Below are positions 7,547-17,103 of a DNA stretch of 64,000 nucleotides, one piece after another (position 1 is the stretch's first letter; each line of letters opens with the position of its first letter). The DNA is from Alcaligenaceae bacterium. GTDB taxonomy: Bacteria > Pseudomonadota > Gammaproteobacteria > Burkholderiales > Burkholderiaceae_B. The stretch is taken from the NCBI GenBank assembly GCA_013416405.1, contig JACCET010000005.1, positions 62,001 to 126,000 on the forward strand. The letters are read 5' to 3'. The translations under genes and the position numbers were made by a program. The notes under the pieces were generated by a model. It had not been told where the DNA came from. It ran no database searches and saw nothing but the letters and a program-made list of their open reading frames with translations.

Positions 7547-9340
7547 ATGACTACCAAAACCCATACTCCCGTCGCAGGTGTACAGAAAATGACCCCCTCT
7601 GAAGCGTTTGTGGAAACACTGGTCGCCAATGGCGTAACAGAAATGTTCGGCATCATGGGCTCGGCCTTCATGGATGCCATGGACATCTTTGCTCCTGCCG
7701 GCATACGTCTGATTCCCGTCGTTCACGAACAAGGCGCAGGCCATATGGCCGACGGCTACGCCCGCGTCAGCGGTCGCCATGGCGTGGTCATCGGCCAGAA
7801 CGGGCCCGGCATCAGCAACTGTGTAACTGCCATTGCCGCCGCTTACTGGGCTCACTCGCCGGTGGTCATCGTCACCCCCGAAGCCGGTACCATGGGCATA
7901 GGTCTGGGCGGTTTCCAGGAAGGCAATCAGCTGCCCATGTTCCAGGAATTCACCAAATACCAGGGTCACGTCACCCACCCCGCCCGCATGGCCGAATACA
8001 CGGCACGCTGCTTTGACCGGGCACTATCGGAAATGGGCCCTACCCAGCTCAATATCCCGCGCGACTATTTCTACGGTGAAATCAATGCCGAAATCCCCAA
8101 GCCTCAACTTCTGGATCGCGGCGCAGGTGGCGAACGCACCCTGAACGAAGCCGCTGAATTGCTGGCCACGGCCAAGTTCCCGGTCATCATCTCAGGCGGT
8201 GGCGTTGTCATGGGCGACGCCATTGAAGAATGCAAGGCTCTGGCCGAGCGACTGGGCGCACCTGTCGTGAACAGCTATCTGCACAACGATTCCTTTCCCG
8301 CCAGCCATCCACTGTGGTGCGGCCCGCTGGGCTACCAGGGCTCCAAGGCCGCCATGAAGTTGATTTCCCAGGCCGACGTAGTCGTTGCCCTGGGAACCCG
8401 CCTTGGCCCGTTCGGCACCCTGCCCCAGCACGGCATGGACTACTGGCCCAAAGATGCCAAGATCATCCAGATCGACGCCGACAACAAAATGCTGGGTCTA
8501 GTCAAGAAAATCACGGTCGGTATTTGCGGCGACGCCAAAGCAGCCGCTGTCGCCCTGCAACAGCGGCTGGAAGGCAAGACGCTGGCTTGCGACGCAAGCA
8601 AGTCCGAACGCGCCAGCACGATCCAAGCTGAAAAGACCGCCTGGGAAAAGGAGCTCGACGAATGGACACACGAGCGCGACTCCTTCAGCCTGGACATGAT
8701 AGAAGAGCAGAAAAGCGAAGGCAGCTATCTGCATCCGCGCCAGGTATTGCGCGAACTGGAAAAAGCCATGCCCGAAGACGTCATGGTTTCGACCGACATC
8801 GGCAACATCAATTCGGTAGCGAACAGCTATCTGCGCTTTGAAAAGCCACGCAGCTTCTTCGCCCCCATGAGCTGGGGCAACTGCGGCTACGCCCTGCCCA
8901 CCATCATAGGCGCCAAAGTGGCTGCGCCTCATCGCCCCGCCATTTCTTATGCCGGCGACGGCGCTTGGGGCATGAGCATGTCGGAAATCATGACCTGCGT
9001 GCGCCACGATATTCCCGTCACCGCCGTGGTATTTCACAATCGCCAGTGGGGTGCCGAAAAGAAAAATCAGGTGGACTTCTACAACCGTCGCTTCGTGGCC
9101 GGAGAGCTCGACAACCAAAGCTTTGCAAGCATCGCCAAGGCGATGGGCGCTGAAGGCATCGTGGTCGACAAGCTGGAAGATGTCGGCCCGGCCTTGAAGA
9201 AAGCCGTGGACATGCAAATGAACGAAGGCAAGACCACTATTGTCGAGATCATGTGCACCCGCGAACTGGGCGACCCCTTCCGTCGCGATGCCTTGTCCAA
9301 GCCCGTACGTTTCCTGGACAAGTACAAAGACTACGTCTGA
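7547..9340 (+). CDS. xsc: Sulfoacetaldehyde acetyltransferase
   Basis: Thiamine-diphosphate enzyme that converts sulfoacetaldehyde and phosphate to acetyl phosphate and sulfite, the C-S bond cleavage step of taurine dissimilation. The protein has 597 residues. The N-terminal ThDP domain carries the glutamate motif HEQGAGHMADGYAR near residue 65; the C-terminal domain has the GDG motif in SYAGDGAWGMSMSE, followed by VFHNRQWGAEKKNQ. Long near-identity to Xsc-type patterns makes this one of the surest calls. The ATG is preceded by AGGAAGG. pta follows after 15 bases in a probable two-gene operon. Confidence 0.95.
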   Translation: MTTKTHTPVAGVQKMTPSEAFVETLVANGVTEMFGIMGSAFMDAMDIFAPAGIRLIPVVHEQGAGHMADGYARVSGRHGVVIGQNGPGISNCVTAIAAAYWAHSPVVIVTPEAGTMGIGLGGFQEGNQLPMFQEFTKYQGHVTHPARMAEYTARCFDRALSEMGPTQLNIPRDYFYGEINAEIPKPQLLDRGAGGERTLNEAAELLATAKFPVIISGGGVVMGDAIEECKALAERLGAPVVNSYLHNDSFPASHPLWCGPLGYQGSKAAMKLISQADVVVALGTRLGPFGTLPQHGMDYWPKDAKIIQIDADNKMLGLVKKITVGICGDAKAAAVALQQRLEGKTLACDASKSERASTIQAEKTAWEKELDEWTHERDSFSLDMIEEQKSEGSYLHPRQVLRELEKAMPEDVMVSTDIGNINSVANSYLRFEKPRSFFAPMSWGNCGYALPTIIGAKVAAPHRPAISYAGDGAWGMSMSEIMTCVRHDIPVTAVVFHNRQWGAEKKNQVDFYNRRFVAGELDNQSFASIAKAMGAEGIVVDKLEDVGPALKKAVDMQMNEGKTTIVEIMCTRELGDPFRRDALSKPVRFLDKYKDYV

Positions 9341-9355
9341 GCCCAGGAACCAACC

Positions 9356-10366
9356 ATGAGCCTGCTGGACGGCATTATTGCCCGGGCGCGCGCCAAACCT
9401 ATGCGCATAGTGCTGTGCGAGGCGGAAGATCCGCGCGTACTGCACGCTGCCCGGCAGGCCACCAACGACGGTCTCGCACACATCATTCTTGTGGGCGAAT
9501 TATCGAAGGTCACTGCTGCCGCCCAGACGCACGGCGTTGATCTGAACGATATCGAGATCGTTGATCCCAGACAGTCTGCGTTAACTGGCCAGTTCCAGTC
9601 GGTTCTACTGGAACTGCGCCAAAAACGCGGCATGACATCCGAGCAAGCACTAGCCGCCGTCGGGCAGCCCCTTACCTTCGCCACCCTCATGCTAAGGCAG
9701 GGCCTGGCAGACGGTTCGGTGGCCGGTGCAGTGCACACCACGGCCGACGTCGTGCGCAATGCGATTCAGATAGTCGGTATCCAAGCTCAAACCCCACTGG
9801 TCTCCAGCTTTTTCATCATGCTGCGCGACCTTCCCTTTCATACCACTACCCAGGCCATGATCTTTTCCGACTGCGGCCTGGTCATTGAGCCCAACGAAGA
9901 AGAGCTGGCTGACATTGCCCTGGCCGCCGCCGACAGCGCCCGTGCTTTACTGAATGTCGAACCGAAAGTCGCCATGCTGTCGTTTTCAACCCATGGCAGC
10001 GCCACTCATCCATGTGTTGAAAAAGTGCGTCGCGCAACAGAGCGGGTGCGCAGCCTGCGCCCGCAACTGATCATAGAAGGCGAAGTACAACTGGACGCCG
10101 CCATTTCCCCGCCGGTCGCTCAACGCAAAACACCGGACTCACCGGTGGCCGGCCAGGCCAATGTGCTGATTTTCCCCAATCTGGATGCCGCCAATATCGC
10201 CTACAAACTCACTGAAAGGCTGGGCGGCGCGACCGCTATTGGCCCCTTGTTGCAGGGCTTGAACAAGCCAGCCAATGATTTGTCCAGAGGCTGCAACGCC
10301 TGTGACATCTACAATGTCATTGCCGTCACGGCGGTGCAGGCCCAGGCCCTGAACACTACTTCCTGA
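9356..10366 (+). CDS. pta: Phosphate acetyltransferase
   Basis: Short-form phosphotransacetylase, 336 residues, catalysing acetyl phosphate + CoA to acetyl-CoA + phosphate. It opens with LDGIIARARAKPMRIVLCEAEDPRVL, and a second conserved block, PKVAMLSFSTHGSA followed by EKVRRATE, lies near residues 200-225. It lies 15 bases after xsc and completes conversion of the sulfonate carbon to acetyl-CoA. Its 3' end overlaps the convergent cobT-like gene by 11 bases. A second PTA domain occurs in MaeB of this window, but there it is expected to be non-catalytic. Confidence 0.93.
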   Translation: MSLLDGIIARARAKPMRIVLCEAEDPRVLHAARQATNDGLAHIILVGELSKVTAAAQTHGVDLNDIEIVDPRQSALTGQFQSVLLELRQKRGMTSEQALAAVGQPLTFATLMLRQGLADGSVAGAVHTTADVVRNAIQIVGIQAQTPLVSSFFIMLRDLPFHTTTQAMIFSDCGLVIEPNEEELADIALAAADSARALLNVEPKVAMLSFSTHGSATHPCVEKVRRATERVRSLRPQLIIEGEVQLDAAISPPVAQRKTPDSPVAGQANVLIFPNLDAANIAYKLTERLGGATAIGPLLQGLNKPANDLSRGCNACDIYNVIAVTAVQAQALNTTS

Positions 10367-12098
10367 AAGCCGGTCCACGCCCGGCTAACAGCATCAACAA
10401 CTCATCGAATACCGCGTTGTCCAGGCCGTGAGTCAGGTCTATGGGCAGCGAACGCGGGTAGTAAGGACTCAGATCCAGGCCGACTCCCAGGCCAAGGATT
10501 TCCACAGGTTGGTTCAGCGTTATCTGCCGTATCACCGACTTCAAATGATTATCCAAATAGAATTTGTCATTGGCCAGATTGGTGGCGCTGTCCATGGGAG
10601 AACCATCGGACACCACCAGCAATATACGCCGCCGGCTATCCCTGGCCATCAGGCGGCCACAAGCCCACTGCACCGCCTCACCGTCTACGCCCTCTTTGTA
10701 TAAATCGGGCTTCATCATGGCAACGAGCTGTGCTCGGCCGCGCCGCCAGGAAATATCTGCATCCTTGAAGACCAGATGACATGCTTCGTTCAGCCGCCCA
10801 GGTGCCTCTGGCTTGCCGGCCGCAAACCAGTCCTTGTGGGCTCGACCACCATTCCAGGCCAAAGTGGTGAATCCCAGCACCTCGGTTGCTACCCCCGCCT
10901 GCCCGAGCGCACGCACCATGATGTCCATCATCAGGGCCAGACTGATACTGTATTGCTTCATGGAGCCAGAACAGTCGACCAGGAAGCTGACCGCACAGTC
11001 CACCACCGGCACATGCTGGTCTTGACGAAAAAGACGCCGCTCCGCCGGCGAGCTGATCAACTGAGCCAGACGCCTGCCGTCTATCACGCCTTCTTCCTGG
11101 CCGAAAAGCCAGCCATCACGCTGTGACCTGGCCAATACAGCACGCAGTGCGCGAGTCAGGCGCGCCACATTGACACCCTGCTGGGCCACACGCCTGTCCA
11201 GTGTTTGTCGGTACTCACGCAATACTGGTGCACGCACCAGGCCTGCTGCATCCAGCTCTTTATCATAGCGCTGCGTAAAAATGCGATATCGACCCTGAGC
11301 CTCGGCAAAAACAACGCTATCACCGCTATGCGCCGTGGCATAAGCGTCGCCGTCGTCTTGCTCAAAATCCAGGGACAAGGTAAAGCCGCCACGCTGCAGC
11401 GTCTTGGTTCCGGGTGTGTCTTCGTATTCGCTTTGCACACGCTGAGCGATATCATGGGCAATCTGCAGGGCATAATCGGCGTAACGACGCTGGTCGTCAC
11501 GATGGCGCCGTATACCAGCGAGCGCTGCGCCGATAGCTGGCGCCAGCCCGGCTCGGGTCGGTTCCAGCAAATCCTGAATATGTTCGGGCAGTTCATGAGC
11601 CATCAAGCGGCTCCAGGTAATCTGCGATAGCGCAAACAGCAAAATGCCCAGACTGGTTTCGGTTGCGCCCGAATCCAGAAAGGCTGCTGACCAGGTCTGG
11701 TAGCGGCTGATCAGATTATGGCGCACGCCAGGCAGATCGGCAGGCACGAGCGACTCCACGCGCAACTGCTCCAACCATTCGAATACCATGCGCTCCACAG
11801 GTTCTTGCGGCAGCAAATTGGCATGCAATTGTGGATCGGAGAGCTGCAGGCGCAGGGCCACGGCATCGACAACGCCCCGATAAGACTGCAGCGTATCCAC
11901 ACCGGGCTGCAGTTGCAGATGCGGCGCATGGATGGGAATCCGCCCTTGGTGGTCGTAAAGGCGGCCACCTTCAAAATGCAGCTGCCTGCGCCCTGTCAGC
12001 GCGCGCAACGCAACCGCTGATAAGGACTCAGCCTTTTGCTGCATGCGCACGCGCTGCTGTATGCTGTCAGCGATATCGGTGGTGGCATGAGTAGTCAT
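10356..12098 (-). CDS. cobT: CobT-like VWA protein (cobaltochelatase-type)
   Basis: Protein of 580 residues with a C-terminal von Willebrand A domain. The metal-ion-dependent adhesion site is intact (FLVDCSGSM, about residue 371), and the following segments VLGFTTLAWNGG, KPEAPGRLNE and LLVVSDGSPMD follow the CobT family closely. In aerobic cobalamin synthesis, CobT and the AAA+ protein CobS form a chaperone that drives CobN to insert cobalt. The middle region usually found as an acidic stretch in CobT is less marked here. It follows cobS by 27 bases. No CobN or other cobalamin gene is in the window, so the true client is unknown. Confidence 0.8.
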   Translation of the reverse strand: MTTHATTDIADSIQQRVRMQQKAESLSAVALRALTGRRQLHFEGGRLYDHQGRIPIHAPHLQLQPGVDTLQSYRGVVDAVALRLQLSDPQLHANLLPQEPVERMVFEWLEQLRVESLVPADLPGVRHNLISRYQTWSAAFLDSGATETSLGILLFALSQITWSRLMAHELPEHIQDLLEPTRAGLAPAIGAALAGIRRHRDDQRRYADYALQIAHDIAQRVQSEYEDTPGTKTLQRGGFTLSLDFEQDDGDAYATAHSGDSVVFAEAQGRYRIFTQRYDKELDAAGLVRAPVLREYRQTLDRRVAQQGVNVARLTRALRAVLARSQRDGWLFGQEEGVIDGRRLAQLISSPAERRLFRQDQHVPVVDCAVSFLVDCSGSMKQYSISLALMMDIMVRALGQAGVATEVLGFTTLAWNGGRAHKDWFAAGKPEAPGRLNEACHLVFKDADISWRRGRAQLVAMMKPDLYKEGVDGEAVQWACGRLMARDSRRRILLVVSDGSPMDSATNLANDKFYLDNHLKSVIRQITLNQPVEILGLGVGLDLSPYYPRSLPIDLTHGLDNAVFDELLMLLAGRGPAFRK

Positions 12099-12125
12099 GA
12101 GGCGGTTGCCCGGTTAGACCAGCGG

Positions 12126-13097
12126 CTAGGCATGCAGGCCGGACTCAGCCATATCCTGATCAAAACAGCGCTGATAATATTCGGCGACGGTGGCGCGCTC
12201 GGTCTCTTCGCATTTGTTCAGAAAAGACAAACGGAAAGCCACTTGGGCATCTTCAAAAATCTGGATGTTTTCTGCCCAGGTAATCACCGTACGCGGCGAC
12301 ATAAGCGTAGAAATATCGCCGGCTTCAAAGCCCTTGCGGGTCAGGTTGGCAACGCTTACCATGGCCGTCAGCAGCTTCATGCCGCGCTCATCATTCAGCT
12401 CGGGCACCCTAGCCAGAACAATAGCGGCCTCGTCTTGCGGCGTCAGGTAATTAAGCGTGGCCACGATATTCCAACGATCCAGCTGCGCATGATTAAGCAT
12501 CTGCGTGCCCTGATACAAGCCATTCAAATTACCCAGCCCTATTGTGTTCGATGTGGCAAACAGGCGAAAGCCCGCATGCGGTCGAATCACCCGGTTCTGA
12601 TCCAGCAGGGTGAAGCTGCCTTCGCGTTCCAGTATGCGCTGGATCACGAACATGACGTCGGGGCGGCCCGCATCGTACTCATCGAATATCAGGGCAACCG
12701 GTCGTTGCAGCGCCCACGGCACTATCCCTTGCTGAAACTCGGTAACCTGCATCCCATCGCGCACCACAATGGCATCTTTTCCGACCAGATCCAGCCGGCT
12801 GATATGGCCGTCGAGGTTCACCCGCACGCAAGGCCAATTCAGCCTGGCGGCAATCTGCTCGATATGTGTGGATTTTCCCGTACCGTGCAAGCCCTGCACC
12901 ATAACCCGTCGGTTACGTGCAAAACCAGCCAGTATCGCAAGCGTGACATCATGATTAAAGCGATAGACTTCGTCGATTTCAGGAACATGTTCCTCCCGCT
13001 CGATAAAGGCAGGCACCATCAAGTCTGAATCCAGACCGAATACATCCCTGACTGAGACATTGTGCATGGGCGGCATGGCCGCCAAGGCTTGAGACAT
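12126..13097 (-). CDS. cobS: CobS-like AAA+ ATPase (cobaltochelatase-type)
   Basis: MoxR-type AAA+ ATPase, 323 residues, the usual CobS length. Walker A is GLHGTGKSTH, followed by the CobS-specific run ARLNWPCVRVNLDGHISRLD and VGKDAIV; Walker B is ALIFDEYDAG, and an arginine-rich sensor region follows. I chose the ATG at 13097, preceded by AGAGGGA, over a weaker start at 13127. It is the middle gene of an iclR-cobS-cobT operon, 47 bases after iclR and 27 bases before cobT. ATPase activity seems intact; the client, normally CobN, is not seen here. Confidence 0.85.
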   Translation of the reverse strand: MSQALAAMPPMHNVSVRDVFGLDSDLMVPAFIEREEHVPEIDEVYRFNHDVTLAILAGFARNRRVMVQGLHGTGKSTHIEQIAARLNWPCVRVNLDGHISRLDLVGKDAIVVRDGMQVTEFQQGIVPWALQRPVALIFDEYDAGRPDVMFVIQRILEREGSFTLLDQNRVIRPHAGFRLFATSNTIGLGNLNGLYQGTQMLNHAQLDRWNIVATLNYLTPQDEAAIVLARVPELNDERGMKLLTAMVSVANLTRKGFEAGDISTLMSPRTVITWAENIQIFEDAQVAFRLSFLNKCEETERATVAEYYQRCFDQDMAESGLHA

Positions 13098-13144
13098 GAA
13101 AAATCCCTCTGTTAAATAGTCAGGCAAGCCACGACCCGGTCGAA

Positions 13145-13960
13145 TCAGGTCTCTTGGTCGTCGGCACTGTTGGCCTTTTCAATATCGGCCAGTACTGCGG
13201 CGGCACGGTGCAGGGCCGGCAGGCATTGCAGCGATTTTTCGGCGGTCATGCGCATTATGGGTGCCTGCATGGCAACCGCCATATTCGACTTGCCTTCGGC
13301 TGACGGCACCAGCACGGCCACACAAAACAGGCCGGGCAGGAATTCCTCATCGTCAAAGGCATAGCCATCGCGCCGTACCCGCTCTATTTCCGCTTCGACC
13401 TGATCGATGGTGGTGAGCGTCTTGTCTGTGTACTGCGCAAGCGTGGCCTGAGCCAGCAAGCGCCGGCGCTGCGATGATGTCATTTGGGCCAGAAACAGTT
13501 TGCCACTGGCCGAACAATGCACCGGCACCCGCGAGCCCGGATGCAGGTAGAAACGCAAGGGTGCCAAGGTTTCCACCCTATCCAGATATAAGACCTCGTT
13601 GCCGGAGCAGGTCGTGATATTGCAGCTTTCCCCCACCTCTTCGACCAGTTGGCGCAGCACGGCATGCCGTGCACCATGTACCGTATCGTTCAGCAAAAGA
13701 TTTTCCGCCATGCGCCGCAGGCGCTGGCCCGTGCTGTACTGACGCCCATCGCCGTCGCGCTGAATCATGCCTGCGCCCTCTAGTTGCTGCAACATGCGGT
13801 GCAGGGTGGGCTTGGGTAGACCGAGCTCATCGACCAGGCTCTGCAGGGAAAAATACTGGTTCTTCCGGGCAATGACCTCTAGTAATGCAAACAGGCGCAT
13901 TGTGGGCGTGTTGCCGTCTATTTTCTGCTCGTCGATAATAACTGGATGGGCCAAGGTCAT
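13145..13960 (-). CDS. IclR-family transcriptional regulator
   Basis: Regulator of 271 residues with an N-terminal winged helix (about residues 20-85, with LQSLVDELGLPKPTLHRML) and a C-terminal IclR effector domain (RVPVHCSASGKLFLA). The IclR fold binds small carboxylic or aromatic effectors. It is the first gene of the operon with cobS and cobT, and it lies 3.6 kb from the convergent xsc-pta pair. GGAATGAA at 13982-13989 upstream of it resembles the elements flanking the xsc promoter, which hints at autoregulation and control of xsc. No clear ribosome-binding site precedes the ATG at 13960. Confidence 0.85.
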   Translation of the reverse strand: MTLAHPVIIDEQKIDGNTPTMRLFALLEVIARKNQYFSLQSLVDELGLPKPTLHRMLQQLEGAGMIQRDGDGRQYSTGQRLRRMAENLLLNDTVHGARHAVLRQLVEEVGESCNITTCSGNEVLYLDRVETLAPLRFYLHPGSRVPVHCSASGKLFLAQMTSSQRRRLLAQATLAQYTDKTLTTIDQVEAEIERVRRDGYAFDDEEFLPGLFCVAVLVPSAEGKSNMAVAMQAPIMRMTAEKSLQCLPALHRAAAVLADIEKANSADDQET

Positions 13961-14026
13961 AGCAATAATATTTTAAAAATAGGAATGAATTGTACCGTTT
14001 TTTAGAAAATTAGCGAAGCCCATACG

Positions 14027-14065
14027 AAAAAACGGGCACTTGCTATTAGCAAAGTGCCCGTTTTT
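14027..14065 (-). terminator. Strong terminator closing the typA operon
   Basis: A long stem (GGGCACTTGCT with AGCAAAGTGCCC, one bulge) is extended by A-rich and T-rich arms, so it can work in both directions. On the minus strand the stem is followed by CGTTTTTTC. It lies 18 bases after the typA stop codon, which marks the end of the rimP-to-typA operon and insulates iclR. Confidence 0.85.
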
Positions 14066-14082
14066 ATCGCGTACGTAAGCGT

Positions 14083-15903
14083 TTAGTTGGCGTCGCGGGA
14101 AGCGCGGCGACGCTCGTGTTCCTGCAAATAGCGCTTACGCAAGCGTATGGACTTAGGTGTAACTTCCACCAGCTCGTCGTCGCTGATGAATTCAACGGCA
14201 TATTCCAGCGTCAGTTGTATCGGCGGCACCAAGTCGATATGCTCGTCTTTGCCCGACGAACGCACGTTGGTGAGCTTCTTTTCCTTGATGGGATTGACCA
14301 CCAGATCATTATCACGGCTATGTATGCCTATGATCATGCCTTCGTACAGTGGTTCCTGGGGCGACACAAACATGCGGCCTCTATCTTGCAGCTTCCACAA
14401 TGCATAAGCCACTGCCCCGCCGTCGTCCTGGCTGATCAGTACGCCGTTGCGGCGCTCGCCCACGCCGCCCTCACGCACGGGCGCGTAGTCGTCAAAAATA
14501 TGACTCATCAAGCCTGTGCCCCGGGTCAAGGTCATGAACTCGCTCTGGAATCCAATCAGACCACGTGCCGGAATACGATACTCAAGACGGGTACGGCCAC
14601 GGCCGTCGGCCTGCATGTCTTGCAAATCGCCCTTGCGCCGACCCAACTCTTCCATGACACCGCCCTGGTGGCCGTCTTCGACGTCGACGGTCAACAGCTC
14701 ATAGGGTTCCTGCTTGACGCCATTTTCTTCCTTGAACATCACACGTGGACGCGATACGGCCAGCTCGTAGCCCTCACGGCGCATGTTTTCCAGCAGAATG
14801 GTCAAGTGCAGTTCGCCACGGCCGCAAACTTCGAACACCGTGTCATCGTCGGTGTCGTTCACACGCAGCGCCACGTTGGACTTCAGTTCGCGATCCAGGC
14901 GGTCGCGCAGTTGGCGGCTGGTAACGAACTTGCCTTCACGACCTGCCAGGGGTGAAGTATTGACCATGAAGTTCATGGTCAGGGTGGGCTCGTCGATACG
15001 CAGCATGGGTAGCGCCTCGGGCGTAGCCGGATCCGTAATGGTGCAGCCTATGCCGATCTCTTCAATCCCGTTGATCAGCACAATATCACCGGCCTGGGCT
15101 TCTTCAACCTGCTCGCGCTCCAGTCCCTTGAACTTCAGCACCTGATTGATGCGGCCCTTGATGGGTTGGCCTTCCGGCCCGAACTTGACCACGACATCTT
15201 GTGCTGCGCGCAAGCGTCCGCGGTTGATACGACCCACGCCAATCTTGCCGACATAGGTACTGTAATCCAGAGAAATTACCTGCATCTGCAAAGGTGCATC
15301 AGGATCGTCTTCACGCTGGGGCACATACTTGAGTATCGTATCGAACAAAGGGCGCATGTCGCCTTCGCGTACCTCTTCGGTCATACCGGCATAGCCCGCC
15401 AGGCCCGAAGCGTAAATAATGGGGAAATCCAGCTGCTCTTCGGTGGCACCAAGCTTGTCAAACAGGTCGAACGTGGCATTGATGGCGAAGTCGGGACGTG
15501 CGCCCGGCCTATCGATCTTGTTAACAACCACGATAGGCTTCAAGCCCAGGGCCAGCGCCTTGCGCGTCACGAAACGCGTTTGCGGCATAGGGCCTTCAAC
15601 GGCATCGACCAGCAGCACCACGCCATCGACCATGGACAACACTCGCTCCACTTCCCCGCCAAAGTCGGCGTGTCCGGGGGTATCAATGATGTTGATGTGC
15701 GTGCCTTCGTACTGTACGGAACAGTTCTTGGCCAGGATGGTGATCCCACGCTCTTTTTCGATATCGCCGGAATCCATGACACGCTCGGTAACCTGTTGGT
15801 TATCACGAAACGTGCCTGACTGGCGCAGCAATTGATCGACCAGCGTCGTTTTGCCGTGGTCCACGTGGGCAATAATGGCCACATTGCGCAGAGCGCGATT
15901 CAT
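14083..15903 (-). CDS. typA: Ribosome-associated GTPase BipA/TypA
   Basis: Translational GTPase of the elongation-factor class, 606 residues. G1 is [10 protein letters not shown] at residue 12-21, G2 lies in ERGITI, G3 is [14 protein letters not shown], and G4 is [10 protein letters not shown]. It is linked to 50S ribosome assembly and stress growth. The start codon overlaps the truB stop codon (ATGA). It is the last gene before the terminator at 14027-14065. Confidence 0.95.
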   Translation of the reverse strand: MNRALRNVAIIAHVDHGKTTLVDQLLRQSGTFRDNQQVTERVMDSGDIEKERGITILAKNCSVQYEGTHINIIDTPGHADFGGEVERVLSMVDGVVLLVDAVEGPMPQTRFVTRKALALGLKPIVVVNKIDRPGARPDFAINATFDLFDKLGATEEQLDFPIIYASGLAGYAGMTEEVREGDMRPLFDTILKYVPQREDDPDAPLQMQVISLDYSTYVGKIGVGRINRGRLRAAQDVVVKFGPEGQPIKGRINQVLKFKGLEREQVEEAQAGDIVLINGIEEIGIGCTITDPATPEALPMLRIDEPTLTMNFMVNTSPLAGREGKFVTSRQLRDRLDRELKSNVALRVNDTDDDTVFEVCGRGELHLTILLENMRREGYELAVSRPRVMFKEENGVKQEPYELLTVDVEDGHQGGVMEELGRRKGDLQDMQADGRGRTRLEYRIPARGLIGFQSEFMTLTRGTGLMSHIFDDYAPVREGGVGERRNGVLISQDDGGAVAYALWKLQDRGRMFVSPQEPLYEGMIIGIHSRDNDLVVNPIKEKKLTNVRSSGKDEHIDLVPPIQLTLEYAVEFISDDELVEVTPKSIRLRKRYLQEHERRRASRDAN

Positions 15904-16655
15904 AGTTCGTCCTTTTGTATGGTGCTTGATGGCGACAGGCCGGCGGGCAAGGCATCGAGAGCAATTAAAGTGGTTTGAGGCGTTGCCATGGATTGCAACG
16001 CTTCCAGCCCAACGGCATCGTCAAGCTTGAAAGGCCCTACACTGGTCCGCCGCAAGGCTATCAAATGCGCGCCGCAGCCAAGCTGGCGACCAATATCCTG
16101 AGCCAGTGTGCGTATATAAGTACCCTTGCTGCATTGAACCGAAACCTCGACCTCAATTCCATTGAACTGCAACAGCGACAGTTCATGTATCGTTACCTTG
16201 CGGGCTGGCCGATCCAGTTCAATACCCTGGCGCGCATACTCGTACAACGGTTTTCCATCACGCTTCAGGGCTGAGTACATGGGTGGAATCTGTTCTATTT
16301 CACCACGAAATTGTGGCAATACGTTTTCAAACTCGGCCTGGGTCACACCCTTGAATTCTGCAGGCGCCTGACTGACTATATTGCCCGTCAGATCGCCCGA
16401 GTCGGTTTCTTCGCCCAGCCGCAAGGTTGCTACATAGCCCTTGTCGGCTTCAAGCATTTTTCCTGAGATCTTGGTCGCACGACCCAGGCAGCAAACCAGC
16501 AGCCCTGTGGCAAAGGGATCCAGCGTGCCGGTGTGCCCGGCCTTGCGCGCATCAAGCGCTCTTTTGGCTCGCTGCAAGGCGTGATTACTCGACAAACCTT
16601 CCGGTTTGTCCAGCAACAGGACACCATCGAGCAACTGCCCGCGTCGGGAAGCCAT
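15900..16655 (-). CDS. truB: tRNA pseudouridine-55 synthase
   Basis: Makes pseudouridine at position 55 in the T-loop of tRNAs. The protein has 251 residues, short for TruB, with little C-terminal PUA material. The N-terminal motif LLDKPEGLSSN and the catalytic aspartate in GHTGTLDPFATGLL are clear. It overlaps typA (ATGA) and follows rbfA by 32 bases. Confidence 0.95.
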   Translation of the reverse strand: MASRRGQLLDGVLLLDKPEGLSSNHALQRAKRALDARKAGHTGTLDPFATGLLVCCLGRATKISGKMLEADKGYVATLRLGEETDSGDLTGNIVSQAPAEFKGVTQAEFENVLPQFRGEIEQIPPMYSALKRDGKPLYEYARQGIELDRPARKVTIHELSLLQFNGIEVEVSVQCSKGTYIRTLAQDIGRQLGCGAHLIALRRTSVGPFKLDDAVGLEALQSMATPQTTLIALDALPAGLSPSSTIQKDEL

Positions 16656-16687
16656 CGTTTATAAATCCATGCAAAAACGACAGCCCC

Positions 16688-17098
16688 TTAAGGCTGTTCG
16701 TCGGGATCCTCGGGTTCCGAGGGCTTGAAGGGTTCAACCTGGGGCCGATTGGCCCGGTCTATCAGTTGTGACAGTTCTAAACCACGTGCGAGCTGATCGT
16801 CGTGGATAAAACGCAATGTCGGCACAGTATGAATGTGCAGAAGCTTGAACAGCAGCGAATGCAGCCAGCCCGCCTTTTCGGCCAGGGCGGCGGTAGCGAC
16901 CTCGGGTTCGGCACCCATAACGCTGAAATACACCTTGGCATGAGCGTAATCAGCCGACAAGTCGACAGAGGTCAGCGTGATGAGTCCGGCGCGCGATACA
17001 TCGAGCTCGCGCTGAATCAGGCTGGCCAGATCCTTCTGGATCTGGTCGGCCAGCCGGGTATTGCGCCCCGGATTTGGTTTGGACTTGTGGCGACCCAT
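16688..17098 (-). CDS. rbfA: 30S ribosome-binding factor A
   Basis: Small KH-type protein of 136 residues needed for 16S rRNA 5'-end maturation and cold adaptation. Visible family blocks are [37 protein letters not shown] and [10 protein letters not shown] Pro/Glu/Asp-rich tail of about 15 residues follows the domain. It sits 5 bases after infB and is part of the same operon. Confidence 0.95.
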   Translation of the reverse strand: MGRHKSKPNPGRNTRLADQIQKDLASLIQRELDVSRAGLITLTSVDLSADYAHAKVYFSVMGAEPEVATAALAEKAGWLHSLLFKLLHIHTVPTLRFIHDDQLARGLELSQLIDRANRPQVEPFKPSEPEDPDEQP

Positions 17099-17103
17099 AT
17101 TGA

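Noticed and set aside
12036-13028. Plus-strand open frame of 330 codons across cobS
   Set aside because: Antisense to CobS, which has intact AAA+ motifs; the plus-strand translation has no domain.
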